Assembly: GCF_947495275.1 (NCBI RefSeq)
Contig: NZ_CANLYL010000004.1
Location: 352,439 to 416,438 of the forward strand
Direction of reading: 5' to 3'
Source of the DNA: an uncultured Roseobacter sp.
GTDB lineage: Bacteria; Pseudomonadota; Alphaproteobacteria; Rhodobacterales; Rhodobacteraceae
DNA length: 64,000 bases
How positions within the stretch are numbered: position 1 is the stretch's first letter; every line of letters starts with the position of its first letter. This document shows, piece by piece, positions 44,111-53,114 of this stretch. Position numbers and translations under genes: made by a program. The notes under the pieces are model-generated. The model did no database searches and was not told where the DNA came from. It saw only the letters and a list, made by a program, of their open reading frames with translations.

Positions 44111-44136
44111 AGGGCGCGGCGATGACGGCGCGCCCT
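44111..44136 (+). terminator. Intergenic stem-loop between dmmD and dmmA
   Basis: Arms AGGGCGCG and CGCGCCCT around GCGATGACGG, followed by TTTCG. Nearly the same as the structure at 37946-37973, including ATGACG in the loop. Possibly a partial terminator that sets the dmmD to dmmABC ratio. Confidence 0.6.
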
Positions 44137-44158
44137 TTCGCGATCCAAGAGGACAGCC

Positions 44159-44755
44159 ATGTCAACATTCGATTTCCCACCTTCGATCAAGAGCCGTCCG
44201 GTTTGGGGCAGGCTTGAGGCGCGCGCAGGCAAGCATCACCTGATGATTGCAGACGCGGAAGGGGCCGAGGCCATTATCGCCATTGCGACGCCGGACCTGA
44301 TGGCCCGCACGCACATCATTTTCATCGCCAAGGGGACGTCTCATGGGGACGCTCTGCGCGCGCTCAACCCGGCACAATTCTATGAGGGCCCGACCTATGC
44401 GGCCTCGGTTCAGCGCATTCGCCGGGTGTTTCAGGATGCCCACATGGGGCTGCAAGTCTATCTGGCGGGCACCGAAGGGGTGATGGGGCAAGCGATGCGC
44501 GAAGCCATCGAGGCAGGCATCCCCCACACCGCCATTCAGACCGAGCACCGCGGATCGGTCGCGCGACGGATGCAATGTGTCCATTGCAAGGGGATCACCG
44601 AAGACGTGGAAACTGATCCCTTTGTCTGCGCTCACTGTGGTCTGAATCTCTTTGTGCGTGACCACTATTCGCGGCGTCTTGCGGCCTATCAGGGCGTGCG
44701 CGTCGATGCCGAAGATCATGGTAACGTACCGGAACCAAGGGGGATTTACGAATGA
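44159..44755 (+). CDS. dmmA: Dimethylamine monooxygenase subunit DmmA
   Basis: A 198-residue protein with an N-terminal alpha/beta part (HIIFIAKGTSHGDALRAL, LQVYLAGTEGVMGQAMREAI) and a C-terminal zinc-ribbon-like segment with two pairs of cysteines (MQCVHCKG and FVCAHCGLN). Position between DmmD and DmmB and the zinc-ribbon tail match DmmA, a subunit of the enzyme converting dimethylamine to methylamine. Its stop overlaps dmmB by four bases. Confidence 0.85.
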   Translation: MSTFDFPPSIKSRPVWGRLEARAGKHHLMIADAEGAEAIIAIATPDLMARTHIIFIAKGTSHGDALRALNPAQFYEGPTYAASVQRIRRVFQDAHMGLQVYLAGTEGVMGQAMREAIEAGIPHTAIQTEHRGSVARRMQCVHCKGITEDVETDPFVCAHCGLNLFVRDHYSRRLAAYQGVRVDAEDHGNVPEPRGIYE

Positions 44756-45738
44756 GCGCCGCCCCGCAGAAAGCCAAGCCGGGCGCTGAGAAGATCGACG
44801 TGGTCGTCAGCGCTGTGGTTCCTGTCAATGATCTTGTCACGCGATTTGAATTCAGCCGCAGAGATGGCAATCCGTTTCCTCCGTTCTCGGGGGGGGCCCA
44901 TACGGTTGTCGAAATGCGGGATGGCGATCGTGTGCGTCTCAATCCCTATTCCCTGATGTCAGACCCCGGTGATTTGAGCATCTATGCGATTTCGGTGCGC
45001 CGTGATGATGAGGGCCGGGGCGGGTCGCTGTTCATGCACCGCAATGTTCAGGTTGGCGATGAAATGGTCATCACCTTTCCGGTGAATCTGTTTTCGCTTG
45101 ATCTCAGGGCGCGCAAACATGTGTTTCTGGCCGGCGGCATCGGGATCACGCCCTTCATGTCAATGATTGCGCAGCTTCAACGGATGAATGGGAACTGGGA
45201 GTTGCATTATTCGGCCCGCAGCGAAGCGCTTGGCAGCTATGTCGACGTGCTGTCTTACAAACACGCGGGCAGGGTGCATGTGTATTATGATGACCAGAAC
45301 CAGGCGATCCCGCTGGAGAACCTGCTGGACGGGCAACCTTTGGGCACACATGTCTACGTTTGTGGGCCGTCGGGCATGATTGACTGGGTGCACGCCACGG
45401 CCGCAAAGGCAGGATGGCCTGACCCGCATGTTCACTCAGAGGAATTTCTGGCACCACAACCGGGTAAGCCGTTCGAGGTGCGCCTGTGCAAATCCGACAA
45501 GACGATCCTCGTGGGTGAAAACGAAAGCTTGCTTGAAGCGATCGAACGGGCGGGGGTCGAGGCCCCGTTCCTGTGCCGGGGTGGGTCATGCGGCCAATGC
45601 GAAACCGATGTGGTTGAGGCTGATGGCACTTTTGTTCACCGTGATCACTGGTTGGACGATGGTGAAAAGACCGGTGGCAGGAAGATCATGCCCTGTGTCA
45701 GCCGATTTATCGGAAAATCCCTGGTTCTGGACCGCTAA
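44752..45738 (+). CDS. dmmB: Dimethylamine monooxygenase reductase subunit DmmB
   Basis: A 328-residue reductase of the phthalate dioxygenase reductase/VanB type. The flavin region is RLNPYSLMSDPGDLSIYAI, the NAD region FLAGGIGITPFMSMIAQL, and the C-terminal plant-type [2Fe-2S] domain has cysteines in FLCRGGSCGQCETD and IMPCVSR. It passes electrons from NAD(P)H to the haem subunit DmmC. Twenty bases before dmmC. Confidence 0.9.
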   Translation: MSAAPQKAKPGAEKIDVVVSAVVPVNDLVTRFEFSRRDGNPFPPFSGGAHTVVEMRDGDRVRLNPYSLMSDPGDLSIYAISVRRDDEGRGGSLFMHRNVQVGDEMVITFPVNLFSLDLRARKHVFLAGGIGITPFMSMIAQLQRMNGNWELHYSARSEALGSYVDVLSYKHAGRVHVYYDDQNQAIPLENLLDGQPLGTHVYVCGPSGMIDWVHATAAKAGWPDPHVHSEEFLAPQPGKPFEVRLCKSDKTILVGENESLLEAIERAGVEAPFLCRGGSCGQCETDVVEADGTFVHRDHWLDDGEKTGGRKIMPCVSRFIGKSLVLDR

Positions 45739-45758
45739 AGCGTCGCGAGGAGAAAACC

Positions 45759-46826
45759 ATGACGATCCAATTCAACGATGAAACCTTCCGTGACGATTAT
45801 TCCTTCTACAATTCAGAATGGGCAATCAACCGGTTCCCCTTTCCCTTCGACAAAGACAGCTACATGTATGCGGTCAATATGGAGCAGCACCGCGGCGGTC
45901 CGGACGGGTCCGTCTACGAAAAGCGGTTCGATGTTGATGAACATTACGTCAGCGAAATGCGCGACCGGGCGATGGTATTGGCGGATGACCCTTTGCGCTG
46001 CCAATCCTTGCCGCATATGACGTTGGCGGGTTGGGATCTTCTGGAACTGATCATGGTGTCGAAATCCGAGGATTATCCGGATCTTTTCGAGTTGCACCGC
46101 GATGGTGACCAATGGCGCTGGATCAACAAGCCGTTAGGCATTGATGACAGTTTCACCTTTCTGGATGAAACCACGCTGCCCTATGGTCCGATGGAATATA
46201 TCACCCGGCAGGCGCAGGGTGATTATTGCATTCTGGATCAGCGTGATGACAACCTCTGGATGGATGCGGGAATGGTTACCACGCAGGCGGACTGGTCGCT
46301 TGATTTCGACATCGGGATGAATTTTTTCGAATGGCATGCGCCCGTCCCGTTGGCACATGAAAAAGGGATATTTGTCAGGGCCTTGAAGTTCCTTCTTAAC
46401 ATTCAGCAAGGCGCACCTGCTCGACGATTGAACTGGACGATGACCGTCAACCCGTTGCTCGACACCAGTCCGGAAAACTATCACAAATGGGGCATTCAAA
46501 AGACCACGCTGACGCCAGAGAACATCGGCGCCAAGCAGCATCTGCGCGTGGAGTTGCAGACCTTCTTCCGCCTGCCGCGATCAAATGCGCTGGTGTTTCC
46601 GATCCGTTGTTATCTGTGCAGTTTTCAGGATTTGATGACGGTTCCGAAATGGGGGCGCCGCCTGCACCGGGTTATCCGGGACCTGCCGGACGAGCTGGCA
46701 ACCTACAAGGGTTTCATCGACAATCGCCCCATGATGCTGGACTATCTTTCCGCCTTTGATGACGGGCTTCCGACAAGCCTCGGCGTCTGGCCGGAAGTCG
46801 ATACGGAACCCCCCCTGCAAAAGTAG
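45759..46826 (+). CDS. dmmC: Dimethylamine monooxygenase haem subunit DmmC (DUF3445)
   Basis: A 355-residue DUF3445 protein, the family of haem-dependent oxidative N-demethylases. Recognisable segments are [51 protein letters not shown] and [21 protein letters not shown] (in parts). It should bind haem and oxidise dimethylamine to methylamine plus formaldehyde. Last of dmmDABC; the chemotaxis-like gene follows 38 bases later. Confidence 0.88.
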   Translation: MTIQFNDETFRDDYSFYNSEWAINRFPFPFDKDSYMYAVNMEQHRGGPDGSVYEKRFDVDEHYVSEMRDRAMVLADDPLRCQSLPHMTLAGWDLLELIMVSKSEDYPDLFELHRDGDQWRWINKPLGIDDSFTFLDETTLPYGPMEYITRQAQGDYCILDQRDDNLWMDAGMVTTQADWSLDFDIGMNFFEWHAPVPLAHEKGIFVRALKFLLNIQQGAPARRLNWTMTVNPLLDTSPENYHKWGIQKTTLTPENIGAKQHLRVELQTFFRLPRSNALVFPIRCYLCSFQDLMTVPKWGRRLHRVIRDLPDELATYKGFIDNRPMMLDYLSAFDDGLPTSLGVWPEVDTEPPLQK

Positions 46827-46864
46827 GCCGGCGCTTCAGTTTTAAGCAAATTGTAAGGAAAGCT

Positions 46865-47560
46865 GTGGCATATCCGCTTTCAGTTTTTGGAGTTTGCCGG
46901 ATGCTGGATATTTACGAGAGCATTTTCGCGACGATTGACGCGTTTGCGTACCGCTGTCGCAATGACGACGCCTATACTATGGAGTTCATGCAAGGGGCTG
47001 TCCAGAACCTCACGGGGTATGCCCCTGACGATATTCTGGGCAACAAGAGGGTTTCTTATGTGGGCCTGACCCATGAGGCGGATGTCGATCGGGTGTTCAA
47101 GGAGGTCGACAGATGCATTGAAGCTGGCCAACCCTGGGATGTCGCGTATCAATTGACCCATGCGGACGGCCATCTGGTGAACGTGCGTGAAAGAGGTTGC
47201 GCAATTTATGAAAACGGCGAATTGGCCTTCTTGCAAGGTTTGGTCACAGGGGCAGCAGCCGAAATCGAGCTGCGCGAGACATTGCAGGAAACGCTGGACA
47301 GCAGCCAGTCACAAACGCTGGAAATCACTGAGCTGACTTCCAAAATCACTGAATCTCTCAAACAACTCAATATGTTGTCAATAAACGCGCGGATCGAAGC
47401 CGCACGTAGCGGCGATGCAGGCAGAGGGTTTGCTGTGGTGGCCGAAGAGATCAAGTCACTGGCTGACCAAAATACCAAATGGGCGCAGGTCATCCATTCG
47501 GTGCTGGCCAACGAGGGCGTTTCGGAAGCGGCGCGATCTACTGCGTCTGCGGATAGCTGA
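46865..47560 (+). CDS. Soluble PAS plus short chemotaxis signalling domain protein
   Basis: A 231-residue protein: PAS domain (residues about 15-135; [29 protein letters not shown]) followed by a coiled coil and the hairpin tip of methyl-accepting chemotaxis proteins ([21 protein letters not shown] and [12 protein letters not shown]). No membrane segment. The signalling helices are much shorter than in ordinary receptors. It could be a cytoplasmic energy or metabolite sensor linking amine oxidation to CheA, or a non-chemotactic signal protein. GTG 46865 (AAGGAAAG before it) and ATG 46901 are both possible starts. Its end overlaps the cupin regulator gene by 23 bases. Confidence 0.78.
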   Translation: MAYPLSVFGVCRMLDIYESIFATIDAFAYRCRNDDAYTMEFMQGAVQNLTGYAPDDILGNKRVSYVGLTHEADVDRVFKEVDRCIEAGQPWDVAYQLTHADGHLVNVRERGCAIYENGELAFLQGLVTGAAAEIELRETLQETLDSSQSQTLEITELTSKITESLKQLNMLSINARIEAARSGDAGRGFAVVAEEIKSLADQNTKWAQVIHSVLANEGVSEAARSTASADS

Positions 47561-48194
47561 TGATGGAAAGATATCGCGCTGGTAGTTTTACCAATCGTTC
47601 AGGCCCATGGGGCGCATCGGCGTCGAAAAACAACGTGTCACCGGGTTTCAGAGCATGCACATTTTCACCGTGGCGGTAGTCCACTTCGCCTTCCAGCATG
47701 TAGATCGTTTCAATCCCGCCGTGTTGAAAGGTGGGAAAGACGTCCGATTCCTCGGACAATGTGATCAGGTAGGGTTCGACCATCACGCCTGAGGCATTTG
47801 CACCGATATGGCCCAGGAGATTGTATTGGTGATTGGCCCGCGTGCCCCCGCGTTCCAGTTCCACGCCTTTGCCGGATTTCGTGTGCACCGCCTCGCGTTG
47901 TTCCTCGAAACGGCGGAAAAAGCTTGTCAAAGGGACCGATAGGGCGTTGGCCAGCGTTTGCAGGGTGGTCAGGGACGGCGAGGTGTTACCGTTTTCGATC
48001 TTGGAGAGCATCCCAATGGACAAACCGGTGAGGCCCGCCAGCTCTGCCACTGTGATCTCTTGTTGCTTGCGGTAGCTCCGCACTTCACGTCCAATTGCGA
48101 CCTCAAGGACTTTTTCGCGGTCGCCTGATCGAACGCTGTGGGGGTCCTGCGTCAGTGGGGAGGCCATATCCTGTGAGGGCTTTTCAACGTTCAT
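47538..48194 (-). CDS. XRE-family regulator with cupin domain
   Basis: A 218-residue regulator: helix-turn-helix at residues about 35-95 ([23 protein letters not shown]) and a C-terminal cupin ([39 protein letters not shown]). Cupin-XRE proteins respond to small metabolites. The start at 48194 has AAGGA seven bases upstream; the frame extends to 48254. It faces the GlxA-type gene across a region containing a perfect 23-bp palindrome, so it likely regulates both genes and possibly the whole cluster. Confidence 0.87.
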   Translation of the reverse strand: MNVEKPSQDMASPLTQDPHSVRSGDREKVLEVAIGREVRSYRKQQEITVAELAGLTGLSIGMLSKIENGNTSPSLTTLQTLANALSVPLTSFFRRFEEQREAVHTKSGKGVELERGGTRANHQYNLLGHIGANASGVMVEPYLITLSEESDVFPTFQHGGIETIYMLEGEVDYRHGENVHALKPGDTLFFDADAPHGPERLVKLPARYLSIISYPQTQ

Positions 48195-48272
48195 TTTCGA
48201 TCCTTGCCCAGCCATCGGAGGACAAATCCGGCCCCGATGAGCGATGCGTTTCATTTAGAGTATCCTATCGCA

Positions 48273-48295
48273 TTATTTTCCTGATAGGAAAATAA
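48273..48295. promoter_or_regulatory. Perfect 23-bp palindrome between cupin-XRE and glxA-type genes
   Basis: Arms TTATTTTCCT and AGGAAAATAA around GAT, ending two bases before the ATG at 48298. Partial matches lie upstream of dmmD, amt, mgsA and in the mgdA-tmoX region. Being next to the start codon, it would block transcription or translation initiation of the GlxA-type gene when occupied. Confidence 0.65.
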
Positions 48296-48297
48296 AT

Positions 48298-49302
48298 ATG
48301 GACCATGAAAGCCGTATTCATATTGGATTTCTGATCTTCGAGGGCTTTCCGATGGCTTGCCTTACGTCAATGATCGAACCGTTGCGCGCGGCAAATGAAA
48401 TCGCCAACCAGCCCGCCTTTGCCTGGACGTTGATAGGTGAGAAAAAGGGCCGCGTGATGTCGAGCGCTCAGGTAGCGTTTGAAGCGACGCAAAGCCTTGC
48501 AGAAGCCAATGACCTGGACAGCCTCTTCTTGCTGAGCAGTCCCACGGAGCGGTTTGCGGATGCGCAAAAGAGCCCCGCCACCTTGCGCAGTCTTGCGCGT
48601 CACGGGGTCACCTTGGGCAGCATCAGCGGTGGTGTATTTCCTCTGGTGCGCGCGGGCATCGTGCACCGGCAACCGGTCTCCGTTCACTGGTGTTACGAGG
48701 CGGCATTCCGAGCTGAGTTTCCCGATGTCGATGCCCGAAGCGACGTGATTGTCGCAAGTGCGCGGTTGCAGACAGTGTCCGGGGCGGCGGCGGCATTTGA
48801 TCTTGCGCTACGTCTGGTCGAAGGGCAACTGGGCCGTGAGACGGCCCATGAGGTGGCCTGCTGGTTCCAGCACCCCTCGATGCGGGGCGAGGGGGTCCGC
48901 CAAAAGGTTCCTGTCGCACAGGCGCCACACACCGGGGACGACCTGCCCGATCTGGTGCTTCGGGCCGTGGATATTTTTGCCTCCCGGATTTCCGACGCGG
49001 TGACTGTTGCTGAGGTCGCCCGCAAAACCGGAGTGACACCGCGGCAAGTCGAGCGGGCCTTCAAGGCGGCCACCGGCCAAAGTCCCACTCATTACTATCG
49101 CGCGATGCGGATGAAGGCTGCGCGCCAGTTGGTCATCTATTCCGGAGATGCCATCGCCGATATCGCTGCCGCTGTTGGCTACGGTTCAAGCGTGCCCCTG
49201 GTGTCGCATTACAAGGCGGCCTTTGGGGTGACACCCCAGCAAGACAGGCGGCGCGCAAATCAGTTTCGTGTGGACGCCAATAAACCGGTGCCGTCAATCT
49301 GA
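48298..49302 (+). CDS. GlxA-family (DJ-1/PfpI plus AraC) transcriptional regulator
   Basis: A 334-residue regulator with an N-terminal DJ-1/PfpI-like domain (HIGFLIFEGFPMACLTSMIEPL, GSISGGVFPLVRAGI) and a C-terminal AraC domain (VTVAEVARKTGVTPRQVERAFKAAT, AIADIAAAVGYGSSVPLVSHYKAAFG, in parts). The usual Cys of the DJ-1 nucleophile elbow is replaced by Ser in this region. Likely activator of methylated-amine genes. Convergent with mgdD across a tandem repeat. Confidence 0.87.
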   Translation: MDHESRIHIGFLIFEGFPMACLTSMIEPLRAANEIANQPAFAWTLIGEKKGRVMSSAQVAFEATQSLAEANDLDSLFLLSSPTERFADAQKSPATLRSLARHGVTLGSISGGVFPLVRAGIVHRQPVSVHWCYEAAFRAEFPDVDARSDVIVASARLQTVSGAAAAFDLALRLVEGQLGRETAHEVACWFQHPSMRGEGVRQKVPVAQAPHTGDDLPDLVLRAVDIFASRISDAVTVAEVARKTGVTPRQVERAFKAATGQSPTHYYRAMRMKAARQLVIYSGDAIADIAAAVGYGSSVPLVSHYKAAFGVTPQQDRRRANQFRVDANKPVPSI

Positions 49303-49331
49303 CCCGTCTGACCCGTCTGACCCGTCTGACC
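49299..49331. repeat. 9-bp tandem repeat at the glxA-mgdD junction
   Basis: Unit CTGACCCGT occurs three times in full plus a partial fourth copy. It starts in the stop codon region of the GlxA-type gene and ends one base before the mgdD stop codon. Such a repeat can vary by slippage and here separates two convergent genes. Confidence 0.8.
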
Positions 49332-49907
49332 TTAGAGCGCAGCTTTCATCGCTGTATGGATGGCATGTTGCAAGGAACCCGCTGAGGCGCGCGGGCCGTA
49401 GATGCTGAATGTCTCTTCGGCGCGGCACAAGACAAAACATCCAAGGTGATGGATAGAGGTGCGTTGCGCCGAGCCCGGTTGGCTGTCGCGGATGTTGAGC
49501 GCACAAAGCAGCTCAAATACATCCCGCACACCAGCCCCTGTCAGGTCGAACCGCGTCCAGCCGTCAGTCTGTTCGGTGACAGAGGCATTGACTTTGGTCA
49601 GCGACTTGATGTGAGCGGCAATGTCTTCATGCGTCTCGAACGGGGCCTCAATCATATATTGGTCAGGACCGGTCCAGAAGGCGCAGAGCGATGCTTCCGC
49701 AAAACGCGCGATATCTGGTGCATCTGCACCAATGGCTTTCTTGACCGCCGCACGGGTCGGGCTTTCCTTGCCCATCCGCGCGGCGACCGCCGCCAGCGCC
49801 ACCTCCGGCACCTCGCGACAGGTCACACCAGCGACGGAGAAGGTTTCAGCGTCGGATCCGCCCAAGGCGGTGATCTGCGTCAGGTCATGCACGTAAACGC
49901 TCCCCAT
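49332..49907 (-). CDS. mgdD: N-methylglutamate dehydrogenase subunit D (SoxG-like)
   Basis: A 191-residue homologue of sarcosine oxidase gamma subunit (SVAGVTCREVPEVALAAVA, FWTGPDQYMIEAPFETHEDI, GWTRFDLTGAGVRDVFELLCAL in parts). It helps assemble the heterotetramer. Overlaps the mgdC end by 23 bases. Confidence 0.87.
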   Translation of the reverse strand: MGSVYVHDLTQITALGGSDAETFSVAGVTCREVPEVALAAVAARMGKESPTRAAVKKAIGADAPDIARFAEASLCAFWTGPDQYMIEAPFETHEDIAAHIKSLTKVNASVTEQTDGWTRFDLTGAGVRDVFELLCALNIRDSQPGSAQRTSIHHLGCFVLCRAEETFSIYGPRASAGSLQHAIHTAMKAAL

Positions 49908-52830
49908 CTGGATCTACGAAATGAGCCGAAACAATTTCGACGTCGACGGTCAGGTCGGTCACGGGAGAGACCAGCCGCATCTTTTCACCCTGCCGGTCCG
50001 CGCCGCGCTTTAAAAATCCAAGGCCGATCATCGACCCCATCGTCGGAGAGAACGCCGCCGAGGTCACATATCCCTGATCATGCGCGGCATCGATAGGGCC
50101 CGTCGCTGCCATCAGATGGCCTCCCGCGGTAATTTTATCATTCGGGTTCAGGGGTTTGATCCCGACCTGCAACAGCGCGTCCTCTTCATTCAGCCCTTCG
50201 CGCTCAGACAGCACCGATCCGATGGAATCCTTGGCCTTGGAGACCATGCGCCCCATGCCGAGGTTCAGCGCGGTGGTTGTGCCGTTGAGTTCATTGCCCG
50301 CCGCATGGCCTTTTTCGATGCGCATGACACCAAGCGCTTCGGTGCCATAGGGCGTTACGTCAAACTCTTCTCCCGCCGCCATCAGGCGTCGCATGAGCGC
50401 ATCGCCGTAGCGGGCAGGCACGGCGATTTCGAATGCCAGCTCCCCGGAAAAGGAGATGCGGAAAAGCCGTGCCCGCAGGCCACCGCATACGGTGATGTTG
50501 CCGCAGGCCATGAAGGGGAAGCCTTCGTTCGAGATGTCGAAGGCCGGGTCGACAACTTTCTGCAAGAGCCTGCGGGAGTTAGGTCCGGCCACGGCGTATT
50601 GTGCCCAGGCTTCCGTCGTGGAAATCAGCTGTACGTCCAGACCCGGGAACAGACATTGGCGCACAAATTCCATGTGCTGATAGACCTTTGCAGCGTTGGC
50701 GGTAGTGGTTGTGACCACGAAATGATCTTCAGCTAGCCGTGCGGCAGTGCCGTCATCCATCGCCATGCCATCTTCGCGCAGCATCAGACCGTAGCGCGTC
50801 TTTCCCACCGCCAGCTTGGCAAACCCATTGCAGTAAACCTTGTTGAGAAAAGTCGCGGCATCCGTGCCCTGCACATCAATCTTGCCCAAGGTCGTGCAGT
50901 CACAGACCCCGACGGACGCACGTGTCTGGCGGACTTCGCGGTCCACCGATTGCCGCCAATGGGTTTCACCGGGGAGCGGGAACCATTGCGCGCGCAGCCA
51001 GTTGCCGACTTCGACAAAGACCGCGCCGCGCTCCTTCGCCCAGTAATGGGAAGGGGTCAGACGGGTAGGGTGGAACTCCATCCCGCGCATGCGCCCGCCA
51101 AATGCTCCGATGGCGACGGGCGTGTAAGGGGGCCGGAAGATGGTGGTGCCAACCTCGGGGATAGATTTCCCGGCCAGTTCGGCCATGATGGCCAGCCCGC
51201 CAAAGTTTGACGTTTTTCCCTGATCGGTTGCCATGCCAAGGGTTGTATACCGTTTGAGATGTTCGACGGAGCGGAAACCTTCCTGATGGGACAGCTTCAC
51301 ATCCTTCACGGTCACATCGTTTTGCTGATCCAGCCAGGCGCGCGCGCAGCCTTCTACGTACCAGAAGGCGGTTTGCGATACCGGCGCGTCACAGGCTTTG
51401 GGCAATTTTGGCAGGCGGCCCTTCAACCCAAGCACGGTTTTTGCACCCGCCGCACCGGATTTCAAAGCGCCATGGGTGGAAAATTCACCCAATGCAGCCC
51501 CGGCGACGGCCATGCCGGGCGGCAAATCTCTTCCAGGCACAAAAGCCGCGAGGTCGTCATTCCAGACCGGTCGGCCTCGCTGATGGCAGGTCAGATGCAC
51601 ATTGGGGTTCCACCCGCCCGATACGCCCAAGGCGCCACATTCCAGAATACGGGTTGATCCGTCAGCCTGTTTGACCTCCGCAAAGGTCAGCCCCAGACGG
51701 CCCCGCGTGTTGACGATCTGCGCGCCCTTCAGAACTTCGAAGTCATAGCTTGACGGGGCATCCGGCCTGACGTCCACCACGGCCGCGATCTTGACGCCCT
51801 TGGCATGCAGATCGACTGCGGTCCGATGACCATCGTCATTGTTGGTGAAAATCGCGATGCGTTGGGCCGGTGTGGCTGCCCAGCGATTTGCATAGCTGCG
51901 CAAGGCCCCGGCCAGCATGATGCCGGGCCGGTCGTTGTTTTCAAAGGCTATCGGGCGTTCAATTGCCCCCGCGCAGAGCAGCGTCTTTTGGGCGTAGATG
52001 CGCCAAAGGATTTGCCGGGGCTTGCCCTCATCGGGTGTGTGCATATGATCGCTGATGCGTTCAACGGCACCGTAGATGCCATGATCAAAAGCGCCAATCA
52101 CGGTGGTACGGGCCATCAACCGGACGTTGGGCAGACTGGACAGCTCGGCCAGCGCGGCACTCACCCAGTCCAGTGCAGGGGCATCGTCAACAGGCGCGGT
52201 TTCGGACAGCAACCGCCCACCCATGGCAAAATCCTCATCCGCCAATATGACCTGCGCACCTGCGCGCCCGGCGGTCAAAGCGGCCATCAAACCGGAGGGA
52301 CCCGCCCCGATGATCAACAAATCGCAGTGACGAAACCCTTTGTCGTATGCATCGGGATCCTGTTTCATCGACAGTGACCCCAGACCGGCGGCTTTGCGGA
52401 TAATCGGCTCGTAGAGCTTTTCCCAGAATGCGGCGGGCCACATGAACGTCTTGTAATAGAACCCGGCGGTCAGGAAGTTCGAAAACCGGTCGTTGATCGC
52501 CAACGCATCGAAAGCAAGGCTGGGCCAGCGGTTTTGCGATTTTGCGAATAGACCATTGAAAAGTTCAATTGTGGTGGCGCGGGTATTGGGTTCCTGCCGC
52601 GCGCCACCGCGCAACTCGACCAATGCGTTGGGTTCCTCTGATCCGGCGGACAGGACACCCCGCGGACGGTGATACTTGAAGGAACGCCCCATCAGGCGCA
52701 CCCCGTTGGCTAAAAGCGCAGATGCCAAGGTATCGCCCGGATGGCCGGTGTAATCCTTGCCGTCAAAGCTGAAACGCAAGGTGGTGGCGCGGTCGATTTG
52801 CCCGCCGCCGAGCCGGTTGATCTGGGTCAT
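49885..52830 (-). CDS. mgdC: N-methylglutamate dehydrogenase subunit C (SoxA-like)
   Basis: A 981-residue homologue of sarcosine oxidase alpha. An N-terminal domain (YTGHPGDTLASALLANG) is followed by an NAD(FAD)-binding region (CDLLIIGAGPSGLMAAL) and a C-terminal GcvT-like folate domain (SRRLLQKVVDPAFD, GTEALGMVRIEKGHAAGNELNG in parts). It forms, with MgdABD, the enzyme that oxidises N-methylglutamate to glutamate and transfers the methyl carbon to THF. Overlaps mgdB by four bases. A sarcosine oxidase role is the sequence-only alternative. Confidence 0.9.
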   Translation of the reverse strand: MTQINRLGGGQIDRATTLRFSFDGKDYTGHPGDTLASALLANGVRLMGRSFKYHRPRGVLSAGSEEPNALVELRGGARQEPNTRATTIELFNGLFAKSQNRWPSLAFDALAINDRFSNFLTAGFYYKTFMWPAAFWEKLYEPIIRKAAGLGSLSMKQDPDAYDKGFRHCDLLIIGAGPSGLMAALTAGRAGAQVILADEDFAMGGRLLSETAPVDDAPALDWVSAALAELSSLPNVRLMARTTVIGAFDHGIYGAVERISDHMHTPDEGKPRQILWRIYAQKTLLCAGAIERPIAFENNDRPGIMLAGALRSYANRWAATPAQRIAIFTNNDDGHRTAVDLHAKGVKIAAVVDVRPDAPSSYDFEVLKGAQIVNTRGRLGLTFAEVKQADGSTRILECGALGVSGGWNPNVHLTCHQRGRPVWNDDLAAFVPGRDLPPGMAVAGAALGEFSTHGALKSGAAGAKTVLGLKGRLPKLPKACDAPVSQTAFWYVEGCARAWLDQQNDVTVKDVKLSHQEGFRSVEHLKRYTTLGMATDQGKTSNFGGLAIMAELAGKSIPEVGTTIFRPPYTPVAIGAFGGRMRGMEFHPTRLTPSHYWAKERGAVFVEVGNWLRAQWFPLPGETHWRQSVDREVRQTRASVGVCDCTTLGKIDVQGTDAATFLNKVYCNGFAKLAVGKTRYGLMLREDGMAMDDGTAARLAEDHFVVTTTTANAAKVYQHMEFVRQCLFPGLDVQLISTTEAWAQYAVAGPNSRRLLQKVVDPAFDISNEGFPFMACGNITVCGGLRARLFRISFSGELAFEIAVPARYGDALMRRLMAAGEEFDVTPYGTEALGVMRIEKGHAAGNELNGTTTALNLGMGRMVSKAKDSIGSVLSEREGLNEEDALLQVGIKPLNPNDKITAGGHLMAATGPIDAAHDQGYVTSAAFSPTMGSMIGLGFLKRGADRQGEKMRLVSPVTDLTVDVEIVSAHFVDPDGERLRA

Positions 52831-53114
52831 GTCGAACGCCCCCGGGTGCGGGCCACATCGCGCGCCATTTCAACTTCCGTGATCTCGTGGGTCACGGTAT
52901 TGCGGGTGACCACCAGCCAGGACCGGTCGCCGCCTTCGTGAAACCACAACTCGCGATGCTCACCTGCGGGATTATCGCGCAGATAAGCATATTCATAAAA
53001 TGCCTGATCGCGGTTTTCCGCCTCGGGGTCCGGGCGGTCAATCAGCGATGCGTCGCCAAGGTAGATGAACTCAGCGCTGTCGCGCGGGCCAAGTAGCGGG
53101 TGATTGATGATCAT
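52827..53114 (-). CDS. mgdB: N-methylglutamate dehydrogenase subunit B (SoxD-like) without zinc cysteines
   Basis: A 95-residue homologue of sarcosine oxidase delta. In SoxD, zinc is held by two N-terminal cysteines, a His and a Cys near residue 63. Here the N-terminus reads MIINHPLLGPRD and the later motif WFHEGGDRSW, so only the His (H59) is kept and the cysteines are His, Leu and Asp. The start at 53114 overlaps the mgdA stop as TGATG; the longer upstream frame is spurious. Confidence 0.87.
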   Translation of the reverse strand: MIINHPLLGPRDSAEFIYLGDASLIDRPDPEAENRDQAFYEYAYLRDNPAGEHRELWFHEGGDRSWLVVTRNTVTHEITEVEMARDVARTRGRST

